Source: DATJLY01 sp035604195
GTDB taxonomy: Bacteria > Pseudomonadota > Alphaproteobacteria > ATCC43930 > CGMCC-115725
Reading direction: 5' to 3'
Length of the DNA: 63,112 nucleotides
NCBI GenBank assembly: GCA_035604195.1
Contig: DATNIY010000007.1
Span: 1 to 63,112, forward strand
The translations under genes and the position numbers were made by a program. Under the pieces are notes generated by a model. It saw only the letters and a list, made by a program, of their open reading frames with translations. It made no database searches and was not told the origin of the DNA. Each line of letters begins with the position of its first letter. Within the stretch, counting starts at the first letter, position 1. Shown here in pieces: positions 36,981-44,459 of the stretch.

Positions 36981-37934
36981 TCAGGTTGCGGTCTCCGGCG
37001 CCGGGATGAAGGGCATGCCGCCGAAATTCTTGCGATTGCCGAAGGCGATGCAGGTGTTCTCCTGCTTGTCGCAGCCGGGATAGGCGGCAAAGGCGTCGCC
37101 GCTCGCCAGCGGAAACGGAAAAGGCGCGATGAGCTTGAGGCTCGCTGGGCTGCCCGAAATCCAGGAGCGGATGCCGCGGGAGAAGCCGGCGTTCTGCCCG
37201 TTCGACAGGGTGACGCGGCCGAGCGCAAAGGTTCCGGAGCCGCCGGGCGCCGACACGGCAACACCGATCGGGTTCGCCCCCGCGGCCTGGTCGGATGCGA
37301 TGGTGCCGCTCACCGCGAAGCCTGCGGCCGCGAGCGCGCAACCGGCGTCGAACAAGGTCCAGCGGCACGGCGCCTGGTAGAGGTTGCGCGGCATGTTGAG
37401 GCCCAAGAGCTCGAGGTGGCTGTTGATCGAGATCACCGCATTCGAGCGCCCGAGATCGATCTCGGCGACGCGGCCGGTGAAGACGTTGACGACGCCCATG
37501 GGCGAGATCGTCGCCGGCGCCTGCGGCATGCCCGCGCCGCGGTTGTCGAAGAAGGCGCGGTCGATCGCCACCACCGCGCCGTCGAGCGCGCCGGCGCGGA
37601 GCGCCGCGAGCCAGGCCTGGCCGCCGATCGTCGCGTTCGGCGCCGGCGCGACGATGACCTGCCATGTGTCGACATCGAGCCCGATCTTCCAGTGCCCGTA
37701 AGCCTTGTTGGTGAGCTGATCGAAATAGGCCGCCTGCGAGCTATAGGCGATCGCGCCCGTCCCATAGGGCACGACGACATCGACATCCGCCGTGGTGTAG
37801 GTGAGCGGCGCGCCGCCATTGAGCGTGCCTGCCAAGGCGAAGGTATAGAGGTCGCAGAGGAAGGCGCCCTGCGGCCGGGCCGCGAGAAATGCCGCGAGCG
37901 CGCCCGGCGAGGTCTCGTATTTGGCGCTCTTCAT
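36981..37934 (-). CDS. Phage DUF2163 family tail protein (GTA gp13-like)
   Basis: A 317-residue baseplate/hub-associated tail protein. The C-terminal block GCDKQENTCIAFGNRKNFGG, followed by MPFIP, is the family signature (cysteines chelating iron-sulfur in GTA particles by published structural work), and CRWTLFDAGCAL provides further cysteines. The ATG overlaps the DUF2460 stop (ATGA), matching the g12-g13 pair in GTA clusters. It should connect the tail tube end to the tip. Confidence 0.92.
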   Translation of the reverse strand: MKSAKYETSPGALAAFLAARPQGAFLCDLYTFALAGTLNGGAPLTYTTADVDVVVPYGTGAIAYSSQAAYFDQLTNKAYGHWKIGLDVDTWQVIVAPAPNATIGGQAWLAALRAGALDGAVVAIDRAFFDNRGAGMPQAPATISPMGVVNVFTGRVAEIDLGRSNAVISINSHLELLGLNMPRNLYQAPCRWTLFDAGCALAAAGFAVSGTIASDQAAGANPIGVAVSAPGGSGTFALGRVTLSNGQNAGFSRGIRSWISGSPASLKLIAPFPFPLASGDAFAAYPGCDKQENTCIAFGNRKNFGGMPFIPAPETAT

Positions 37935-38554
37935 CAAAGCACCTTCACGGTCTCAAAGCTGATCTTCTTGAGTTCCCAGAAATTGAACATGACATTCGAG
38001 AGCTGCGCCGAATCCTCGTCGAAGCGGCAGGGCCACTGATAGGCGCCGGACCAACTCACCGCGACGCCGCTCGCCGGCGCGCTGGCAAAGGCGACGGCAT
38101 AGACGAGACCCCAATTCGGATCGGCGAGCAGCGTGTAGCTCGACGGGCTCTGCGCCGCGCCGTTGAGGGAAATCGTGACTGAGCTAGGGGTCACGTCCTG
38201 GACCGGCTCGGCGAAGCCGCCTAAGGCGCGGACGAAGCCGAAGATCGTCTGCACGCCGTTGCCGTTGCCGAGCGCCTGGTTCGTCACCGCCTTGTCGTAA
38301 GGATCGTTCCAATGCCAGGGCAGCGCAGCGCCGCCGACGCCGTTGAAGAAGCCGGAGAGCGTTTGCCAATCCTGGTTCTGTTGGTTGGCGCCGAGATAAG
38401 CGACGGGGATCTCGTATTTGTAGCGCGGATAGGTCCAGAGCTGGAGCCGCGTCTCCTTGCCGCTGATCGCCTCCTGCTTGATCGTGCGCCAATTGGGCGC
38501 GCGGCCCACCGGAAAGGCGAGGCCGAGGAGACCGGGAAAGCTGGGGATCGCCAC
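37934..38554 (-). CDS. Phage DUF2460 distal tail protein (GTA gp12-like)
   Basis: A 206-residue protein of the TIGR02217/DUF2460 family, which forms the distal tail ring. Signatures are MAIPSFPGLLGLAFPVGRAP, TRLQLWTYPRYKYEIPVAYL, FFNGVGGAALPWHWNDPYDK and the ending WPCRFDEDSAQLSNVMFNFW. The start is GTG and follows directly on the tape-measure stop (TGAGTG), so the two are coupled. Order and sequence match GTA tail genes. Confidence 0.93.
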   Translation of the reverse strand: MAIPSFPGLLGLAFPVGRAPNWRTIKQEAISGKETRLQLWTYPRYKYEIPVAYLGANQQNQDWQTLSGFFNGVGGAALPWHWNDPYDKAVTNQALGNGNGVQTIFGFVRALGGFAEPVQDVTPSSVTISLNGAAQSPSSYTLLADPNWGLVYAVAFASAPASGVAVSWSGAYQWPCRFDEDSAQLSNVMFNFWELKKISFETVKVL

Positions 38555-39478
38555 TCAATAGGCTCCCCTGGTGCTCGGGTTGAGCGCGAGATAGGCCGAG
38601 AGATTTCGCGCGAACTGGCGCATGACGGACGGATTGTTGAAGAGCGCCACCACCGACTTGGCATCGACCGCGCTCACTTGCGGCGCGAACGTCACGCTCG
38701 CTGCGCCGCCGCCGGAGCCGCCGCCGACCGCGGAGCGGAAGCCGCTGGCGAAATCGGCGGGCATGATGGTCTCGCCGGCATGCACCAGCGCGAGCCGATC
38801 CGAAGGCAGGTTCCACGCGCCGACTTCGAAACCGCCGCCGATCGAGATCGCGGTCGCCAGCACCGTCGCTTGGGATGCGGCCGCCGGCCCCGCCGCGGCG
38901 GGTCCCAGGATGGGCGCGAGAAAGGCGAATACGCCGGCGAAGGTCTGGCCGGCATCGACGGCGATCGCTTTCACGGCGTTGCCGATCATCGCAAGAATGC
39001 CGGTCGAGCCGGCCGCCGCATCGGCGGTCGCGCGCTCGCCGGCGCCGGCGACGCTTGCCGTGGTCATCGCGTCCTCCGCCAGAAGATGCGCGAGCAAGCC
39101 GCCCTGCTCCATCGCCTTGTCCGAGGCGAGGCCCAAGGCGTTGAGCAGCAGCTTGTTGGTCAGCCATTTGAGATCGTTGGCGATCTCTTGCTCGACCAGG
39201 CGCGAGGAAAGCTGCATCAGCGATTGGCTGAGCGATTGCCGGCGGCTCAAAACGCTGCTGACGAAGACCGTCTCGGCGCTGTCGATCTCGCGGAGCGCGC
39301 CGCGCCACGCCTCGGCCTGCTGCTGCGCCGCGCGGTTGTCGGCCGCCGCGGCCATTTGATCGGCGAGGCCGCGCACCTCCTGGCCGAAGCCGCGCAACTC
39401 GTCCGTGGCGCCGGCAAGCTCCTGCAGTAGCTCGCTGGTCTCTGCGGTGATGCTGACTGTGATCTGGTCGTCGGCCAT
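38555..39478 (-). CDS. Short tape-measure-like tail protein
   Basis: A 307-residue protein with an N-terminal coiled coil (VSITAETSELLQELAGATDE ... AAQQQAEAW), a hydrophobic central stretch (about 165-215, AFLAPILGPAAAGPAAAS), and the tape-measure ending LVHAGETIMPADFASGFRSA followed by a Gly-rich hinge. The VHAGE-type motif is found near the C-terminus of many short phage tail tape measures. At 307 residues it implies a tail of only about 45 nm if the usual 1.5 angstrom per residue holds, in line with GTA-type short tails. Start ATG overlaps the chaperone extension stop. Confidence 0.85.
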   Translation of the reverse strand: MADDQITVSITAETSELLQELAGATDELRGFGQEVRGLADQMAAAADNRAAQQQAEAWRGALREIDSAETVFVSSVLSRRQSLSQSLMQLSSRLVEQEIANDLKWLTNKLLLNALGLASDKAMEQGGLLAHLLAEDAMTTASVAGAGERATADAAAGSTGILAMIGNAVKAIAVDAGQTFAGVFAFLAPILGPAAAGPAAASQATVLATAISIGGGFEVGAWNLPSDRLALVHAGETIMPADFASGFRSAVGGGSGGGAASVTFAPQVSAVDAKSVVALFNNPSVMRQFARNLSAYLALNPSTRGAY

Positions 39479-39780
39479 CAGTGGTCAGCGCCCCCGCGCA
39501 AATGCTCGACCCGACACATTCCGTCGGGCGCGAGCGCCAACAAGCCGTCGATCCCGGCGCGCACTTTGCCGGCCCTCGCCTGCGGCGTGCGCGGGTTCGG
39601 CCGGTAGCCGAGAACGCGCGCCGCCAGCACATGCAGCGGCGGCCAGGTCTCCCAGTACGCCATGAGCTCGTAAACCTGCGGCAGCGTCATCGCGTCGATC
39701 TGCGGCCAGGTGTAGCCGCAGGCCGTCGCTAGGAGTCCGTAGAGCTCGCTCCATTCGGCGCTGCCGCGCGCGCTTCCCCC
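39478..39780 (-). CDS. Tail assembly chaperone extension (gpT-like), probably made by -1 frameshift
   Basis: This frame has no ATG or GTG before a methionine far inside (DAMTLPQVYELM) but reads sensibly from the overlap onward: SAEWSELYGLLATACGYTWP, QIDAMTLPQVYELMAYWETW. It is in the -1 frame relative to the upstream chaperone, overlaps its 3' end by about 50 bases, and ends at the tape-measure ATG. This is the lambda G/GT arrangement. A five-G run at 39776-39780 is a possible slip site. A fusion there would give about 198 residues. Frameshifting is inferred, not shown. Confidence 0.65.
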   Translation of the reverse strand, partial: GGSARGSAEWSELYGLLATACGYTWPQIDAMTLPQVYELMAYWETWPPLHVLAARVLGYRPNPRTPQARAGKVRAGIDGLLALAPDGMCRVEHLRGGADH

Positions 39781-40073
39781 GCGGGCACGAGCCCGCTCAA
39801 GCGTAGGATGACGCGGTTGGCCTCGACCAGGCGCGGCACGTCGGCCTCGAGCGCGAGCACGGCCTCGACGGTCATCTCCGGATGATCGCGGCGCAATGCG
39901 GCGCTGATGATCTCGGCCATCGCGTCGTACCACGCGCCCTCCGCCGCAACCGGATCATCCGCCGTCTGCCGCAGCTTCGCCGCGCCCACGCCGACCGCCC
40001 TGAGTTGCCCGATGGTGAGCGGCCGCACGGTGAAGTCCTGGCCGCCGAAGGTGAGCGTCGCCGCTCCTTCCAT
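39729..40073 (-). CDS. Tail assembly chaperone (gpG / GTA gp10-like)
   Basis: A 114-residue protein with the N-terminal FGGQDFTVRPLTIGQLRAVG motif common in small phage chaperones that bind the tape measure. Its place between the tail tube and tape-measure genes fits. The ATG overlaps the tail-tube stop (ATGA). A longer reading upstream is antisense-like and rejected. Its 3' end overlaps the -1 frame extension described separately. Confidence 0.85.
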   Translation of the reverse strand: MEGAATLTFGGQDFTVRPLTIGQLRAVGVGAAKLRQTADDPVAAEGAWYDAMAEIISAALRRDHPEMTVEAVLALEADVPRLVEANRVILRLSGLVPAGEARAAAPNGASSTDS

Positions 40074-40813
40074 CACGACGCCTCGGCGAAGGACCAGGCG
40101 AAGACATTGCCCGCGGCATTGGCGAAGATGTCGAAGTCGAGCTCGGGAATGGTGAAATCCTCGAGCTTCGTCGCATAGGCGAGCTTCGAGGAGACGCAAT
40201 TGAAGAGCTTCACATTGACCGGCTTCGACTGGAAGGTCTGGTAGAGCTGCGCCTGGAAGGTCGGCGTCGTGCCGATGAGCTGGTTCGCATATGTGAGCTG
40301 CTGGCCCGTGCCCGCGACCGTGTAGGTATAGGACATCAGGATCGCGGCGCCGGCGTCGGCGGCGGCGAAGCTGTAGACGCCCGCGCTGACGCTGTATTGC
40401 CCTTGCGCCGGCCCGCTCGCGACTTTGACGAGCGGCAGGCCGGTGGTTGCATAGAGCACGCCGTAATCATCGACGAAGCTCGAAGCGTTGGTCGCGCTCA
40501 CCGTGAAGGGCGTGCTGGCGGGCACCGCATGCGCCTCGCCGAAAGCGGTTGCGAGCTGCCCTGCCGCCATGCTCTGGCCGAAGAACAGGCTGTTGAAGGC
40601 GAGGCCGCTGATCTGCGCCATCTTCGCCTTGCCCGTCATCTTGCCTTGGCCGCGGCCGATCGCCACGGGAAACTGGTATTGGCCGTAAAGCTCCTTGGTG
40701 GTGAAGCTGAGGTCGAGCTGGCATTCCTGGATGAGGCCGAAATTGATCGGCGTCGCATTGGCAACGTCGGTGCGGACGCCCAACAGGACGCCGGAGCCGA
40801 ATTCGAAGATCAT
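40073..40813 (-). CDS. Major tail tube protein (GTA gp9-like)
   Basis: A 246-residue tail tube subunit starting MIFEFGSGVLLGVRTDVANA. Residues 1-100 and 165-246 form the tube fold (LDLSFTTKELYGQYQFPVAI; GKAKMAQISGLAFNSLFFGQ; TFQAQLYQTFQSKPVNVKLF). Between them, about 105-166, is an inserted module (DYGVLYATTGLPLVKVASGP, then GQYSVSAGVYSFAAADAGAA) shared with the connector and tail tip. The stop overlaps the chaperone start. Siphovirus-type tube is expected since no sheath gene is present. Confidence 0.88.
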   Translation of the reverse strand: MIFEFGSGVLLGVRTDVANATPINFGLIQECQLDLSFTTKELYGQYQFPVAIGRGQGKMTGKAKMAQISGLAFNSLFFGQSMAAGQLATAFGEAHAVPASTPFTVSATNASSFVDDYGVLYATTGLPLVKVASGPAQGQYSVSAGVYSFAAADAGAAILMSYTYTVAGTGQQLTYANQLIGTTPTFQAQLYQTFQSKPVNVKLFNCVSSKLAYATKLEDFTIPELDFDIFANAAGNVFAWSFAEAS

Positions 40814-40841
40814 GGGCTTGCTCCTGAAAGAGAACGATGCG

Positions 40842-41285
40842 CTATGCTTGGGGCGGCCAAATCATCTCGACCGGGATGATCGCGACCGCCTGCCCGCCGA
40901 GCGCGCCTTCGTCGGTCTCGATCTTGCCGGAGATCCAGCAATCCGAAACCAGGCCGCCGAGCGTTTGGACATTGCGCAGCGCGGCATCGCTCGCCGCCGG
41001 CGCAAGCGCCGCCTCGATCGCATCGATCAGCGGATTCATCACCGTCGCCGGCGAAGTGATCTCGTCCGGCGCCTGACAATAGACATAGACATCGGCGCCG
41101 AGCGTCCATTTCGCCGGCGCGCCGCGCGGGCGGATCGCGGTTTCGCTCTTCTGAACCTGGAACAGCGCCGGCTGCTCTGCTGCCGCGACATCGCTCCAAT
41201 GCCGAAGCCGCCGGCTGGCGGTGACGAAGGTCGCGGCACCCGCGAGCAGCGCGAAAAGGGCCGCATAGATCGGCTCGCGATTCAT
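40842..41285 (-). CDS. Tail terminator / head-tail joining protein (GTA gp8-like)
   Basis: A 147-residue protein in the position of GTA gp8. The start MNREPIYAALFALLAGAATF and KWTLGADVYVYCQAPDEITS are typical of DUF3168-like terminators. It ends in IIPVEMIWPPQA. The ATG overlaps the gp10-like stop (ATGA), and the tail tube follows by 28 bases. Function is assigned from order and general resemblance. Confidence 0.78.
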   Translation of the reverse strand: MNREPIYAALFALLAGAATFVTASRRLRHWSDVAAAEQPALFQVQKSETAIRPRGAPAKWTLGADVYVYCQAPDEITSPATVMNPLIDAIEAALAPAASDAALRNVQTLGGLVSDCWISGKIETDEGALGGQAVAIIPVEMIWPPQA

Positions 41286-41767
41286 GCCGCGCTTTCGGCC
41301 GCGACCGCGTCGCGCAACGTGGCGAGCGCTTCGGGCGCGAGTTCCGCGAGCGCCGAGCGCAGGAAGGAATGCGCGGGAATGCGCGAGCCCGGGTGATTGA
41401 CGCGCTTGGCGAAAACGAGTTGGCCTCCCAGCGAAAAGGCGAGCGCCTTGGCCTGTTTCGCCGCAATCAGATGGGCGCGGGTCGTGCCGCCGAATTCCTG
41501 GATCGCGCCATAGGGCACCGTGGCGTTGTCGAAGCCGAGGCTGAGCATGAGCCCCTCCGCCCCTTCATCGAGCCGCACATTTTGCGCCTGCGCCAGCTTG
41601 CCGCTGCGGCGCTGGAGGACGCGGCCGGACAGATTCTCCGCAACGGCGTCGCCGAGATCGACGCCAAGCCGCGTCATCACGCCGGAGAGCCGGCGCTGCA
41701 GCCGCTCGGGGAAACTGCCGAGTCGAGTGAGCACCGCCGCGTCGCCGATGATGCGCATGTCGATCAT
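41282..41767 (-). CDS. HK97 gp10-like head-tail connector protein (GTA gp7-like)
   Basis: A 161-residue protein: MIDMRIIGDAAVLTRLGSFP, VAENLSGRVLQRRSGKLAQA, VPYGAIQEFGGTTRAHLIAA and RIPAHSFLRSALAELAPE. The pattern of an ...RTGxLxxS-like strand, xYGxxxEFGG and PxHxFLRxAL is the HK97 gp10 signature. It joins the connector to the tail. The ATG overlaps the upstream stop (ATGA). The longer frame upstream is the shadow of the connector gene. Confidence 0.9.
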   Translation of the reverse strand: MIDMRIIGDAAVLTRLGSFPERLQRRLSGVMTRLGVDLGDAVAENLSGRVLQRRSGKLAQAQNVRLDEGAEGLMLSLGFDNATVPYGAIQEFGGTTRAHLIAAKQAKALAFSLGGQLVFAKRVNHPGSRIPAHSFLRSALAELAPEALATLRDAVAAESAA

Positions 41768-42585
41768 GGCGTGAACACTCGGCGATAGGGCTGGAGCGCC
41801 GTTGCGACATCGGCCGGCATGTCCTTCTGCGTGAAGGCGACCACCTCGCCCGCGAGCGATTTCGACGCTTGACCGATGCGGTTGCGCTCGGCGTAGCGCA
41901 GCGAGACGAGTTCGATGCAGGCCTGCTGGATGTCGTCCGGAATGTAGCTGTAACTGATCGCCACCGCTGCGCCGGCATCGCCGGCGGCGAAGGTGTAGGC
42001 GCCGCCCAAGCCGGATGGCGGCACATATTGTCCGCGCGTCGGGTTGGCCGCTACCGGCGCGAGCGCGCCGCCGGCGGCGTAGCTCACGCCGCTGTCGGCC
42101 GCCCGGAAGCGGCTCGTCGTCACCATGTAAGGACCGGGGCTTGGCGGCACCATCTGCGGCTCCGCCGCGACCAGATAGCCGGCCCAGTAGCTCACGAAGA
42201 TATTCTGGATGCCGCGGACGAAGCGATATCCCGCGAGCGCGAGCCGTTGCGGCTGGCCCGCGCTCCAGCCGTCCCAGGGATCGAGCAGATAGCCCGGCAC
42301 CAGCGACGTGCCGCCGCTTGCCGGACCGACGCTCATTCCATCGACCACCAGCGAGGCAATGCTCGTCGCCGGCCATTGCCGCAGCATCAAACTCGCGCCG
42401 CCCTCGCCGTCGCGCGCCTCGGCATAAAGCTGCGAGGACAGCATCGGCCGCTGCAGATAGCCGAGAATGAACTGGCTCGCCGCCGTGACGAGGCGCGTCA
42501 GCAGCGCATCGTCCGCCGTCGATGCCAGTGGCGGCGATTGCCACGCCTTGACGTTGGTGAGAATCGTCAGATCGGAAGCGGCCAT
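41764..42585 (-). CDS. Head-tail connector (gp6-like) with inserted module
   Basis: A 273-residue protein, longer than usual for gp6-type connectors. The core is DLTILTNVKAWQ, LLTRLVTAASQFILGYLQRP, VSYWAGY near residue 137 and IPDDIQQACIELVSLRYAER near 215. In between, residues 161-214 hold the SGVSYAAGGALAPVAANPTR, GQY, AYTFAAGDAGAAVAISYSY module also present in tail tube and tail tip. The insertion falls between the conserved YxAGY strand and the IP helix, a loop position. Confidence 0.87.
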   Translation of the reverse strand: MAASDLTILTNVKAWQSPPLASTADDALLTRLVTAASQFILGYLQRPMLSSQLYAEARDGEGGASLMLRQWPATSIASLVVDGMSVGPASGGTSLVPGYLLDPWDGWSAGQPQRLALAGYRFVRGIQNIFVSYWAGYLVAAEPQMVPPSPGPYMVTTSRFRAADSGVSYAAGGALAPVAANPTRGQYVPPSGLGGAYTFAAGDAGAAVAISYSYIPDDIQQACIELVSLRYAERNRIGQASKSLAGEVVAFTQKDMPADVATALQPYRRVFTP

Positions 42586-42617
42586 GCTTCACCCGCCGGC
42601 TTGGCCCACGCGCCCGA

Positions 42618-44231
42618 TCAGCCGTTGCCGATATTGGTGATGATGCCGGTGGCAAAGGGCGCATAGACCGCGAGCGCCTCTTGCGTATAGACGCCGTAGA
42701 ACTGCGTGCGCGTCGTCTTGGGCCAGACCTCGGTGTAGTAATCCTGTCGCGTCATCACCACCGCGACCTCGGGCGTCTGGTTCGAGACGTACCAAGGCGG
42801 CAGCTTCTCGGTGTAGGCGACGAGCGTGCCCGGCGGCAGGTTGGGGTGGATCTTGATCGGTAGGCGCACGCCGCCATCGGGGGTGTAGGGGTTGAAATAG
42901 AAGCTCACGACACCGGCCGCAGTGAGCTTGTATTCGACCATCCCGTCCTGATCCGCCTCGACGTTGTAGCGCAACAGCGGCCCGGCGCTGTTCGACAGCA
43001 CTTTCGTGGTGATGTTCTTGAGCTCCTGGGAGTTGACGTAGATCACCGTCGGGCTGATGCGGAAATTGTCCCACATCGACTTCAGCATGGTGTCGATCTC
43101 GACGATGCCGCCCGCGCCCGAGGGGGTGAGGACGCTGCCCGAGCCCGCCGTGCCCGTCGCCAGCGGCTGCACATACGCGTTGCTGCCGGCGACATAGGCG
43201 GTGGTCATCAAGCCGTTGAAGGCGAGGGCGGTGTTGTAGGAGCTGTCTTGGGTGATCTGGGTCGCGGCCTGGCGTCCGCTGGTCAGCGCGGCGCCGAAGG
43301 AAGCGCTGTTGATGGTGGTGATCGCCTGCAAACTCTCCGATCCGGCAGATCCTACGAACCAGGCATAGGCAATGGCGCCGTTGACGATCGGCACCGTCGC
43401 ATAGAGCGTCTGGCCCGAGCTCACGGCTTGCGTCGCATTCGTCGAGCGGTTCGAGGAGCCGCCGTTGAGCGTATATTGGCCGCCGTCATTGCCGGTGATG
43501 GCGAGCGTGGTGGCGACGCCGCCCGCAAGGCTCGAATTGAGATAGCCTTCCATGGTCAGCGCCGCGACGATGACGGAATAGGTCGCCGCCGGCAGACTCG
43601 CGCCGCTGCCCGAGGCCGAAAGGCTCGGCGCGGTCGGCGTCCCCAGTTGCAATGTCGCATTGCCGCCGAGGATCGCCGCCTCTTCCTTGACGAACATCTT
43701 GAGCAGCAGGCGGAGCTGGACGAGCGAATCCTCGTCCTCGAAGCCTTCCGCCGCGAAGCGCGCCTCCTCGGTGATCGAATCTTCCTCGCCCAAGGTCGCA
43801 TAGGGCAAGGTCTGGTTCGCCACGGTGTAGGACATCGAGGCGGAGCGCTTGCCCTCGGGGACCCAGCCCATATAGGGCCAGCCCGAGCCGATCGTCGCCA
43901 TCACCGCCTTCCAATGCGCGGCGTCGCCGGGATTGGGGCGCTGCACACGCGGCACCGAGTTGCGCAGCGGCGACACGGTCGGAAACAAATTCAAGGCCGG
44001 CGCGCGCAGATCGTAGTAGGTGAGACCGGTCGCGATGGTGACGCTCTTCGTCATGACGCTTTCCGGCGGCTGCATCGGGTTGCCGAAGGCCGCCTTGAAC
44101 ATGTCGAGCGTGTGCGCGGCGCGGTCGCGCGAGAGAAAGCCGGGCCGCGCCGTGTCGGGATTATGCACGCCGTTGACCGCCAGCATCATGCGGTCGATCA
44201 CCGCGTCGCGCGGCAGAGAGACTCGCGACAT
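42618..44231 (-). CDS. Major capsid protein, HK97-fold type with large insertion
   Basis: A 537-residue capsid-type protein, longer than the GTA capsid (about 400). The N-terminal arm and spine region includes VTIATGLTYYDLRAPALNLF and DAAHWKAVMATIGSGWPYMG. From about 195 to 350 there is a beta-rich insertion (PSLSASGSGASLPAATYSVI; LTMEGYLNSSLAGGVATTLA; NGAIAYAWFVG). The P-domain end is ISPTVIYVNSQELKNITTKV and MVEYKLTAAGVVSFYFNPYT. The insertion is likely surface-exposed. No separate decoration gene is seen nearby. Confidence 0.8.
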   Translation of the reverse strand: MSRVSLPRDAVIDRMMLAVNGVHNPDTARPGFLSRDRAAHTLDMFKAAFGNPMQPPESVMTKSVTIATGLTYYDLRAPALNLFPTVSPLRNSVPRVQRPNPGDAAHWKAVMATIGSGWPYMGWVPEGKRSASMSYTVANQTLPYATLGEEDSITEEARFAAEGFEDEDSLVQLRLLLKMFVKEEAAILGGNATLQLGTPTAPSLSASGSGASLPAATYSVIVAALTMEGYLNSSLAGGVATTLAITGNDGGQYTLNGGSSNRSTNATQAVSSGQTLYATVPIVNGAIAYAWFVGSAGSESLQAITTINSASFGAALTSGRQAATQITQDSSYNTALAFNGLMTTAYVAGSNAYVQPLATGTAGSGSVLTPSGAGGIVEIDTMLKSMWDNFRISPTVIYVNSQELKNITTKVLSNSAGPLLRYNVEADQDGMVEYKLTAAGVVSFYFNPYTPDGGVRLPIKIHPNLPPGTLVAYTEKLPPWYVSNQTPEVAVVMTRQDYYTEVWPKTTRTQFYGVYTQEALAVYAPFATGIITNIGNG

Positions 44232-44363
44232 CTGAAGGCTCCATCGTGAGGCTGATAGCTGTCAGCGCTCGGCTGTCAGCTATGGCGAGCCGTTGCCCAA
44301 GCGGCGATGAGGGCGCGCCGTGCGCGGCACGGCGAAGCAGCAGAGACCTGCAATTCTCTTGAT

Positions 44364-44450
44364 TGTCGTGGCCGGCCTCCGTGCCGGCCATCCACGTCTT
44401 GACCGCCAAGTGAAGCCGTGGATGCGCGGCACAAGTCCGCGCATGACGAC
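44364..44450. repeat. REP/BIME-like pair of inverted hairpins
   Basis: Two perfect 8-bp hairpins stand in opposite orientation. The first is TGGCCGGC-6-GCCGGCCA (44369-44390), and the second is ATGCGCGG-7-CCGCGCAT (44422-44444). Both have the CGTGGATG / CATGACGA-type shoulders of short extragenic palindromes common in Rhizobiales/Rhodospirillales chromosomes. They sit in the 228-base gap between the protease and capsid genes. The rest of the gap (44232-44360) has a repeated GCTGTCAGC word but no gene. Confidence 0.75.
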
Positions 44451-44459
44451 CCTGGACTC

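Noticed and set aside
36950..37300. Diversity-generating retroelement near the tail fibre-like genes
   Set aside because: No reverse transcriptase gene and no template/variable repeat pair seen; the two protein repeats diverge at ordinary positions, not only at adenines.
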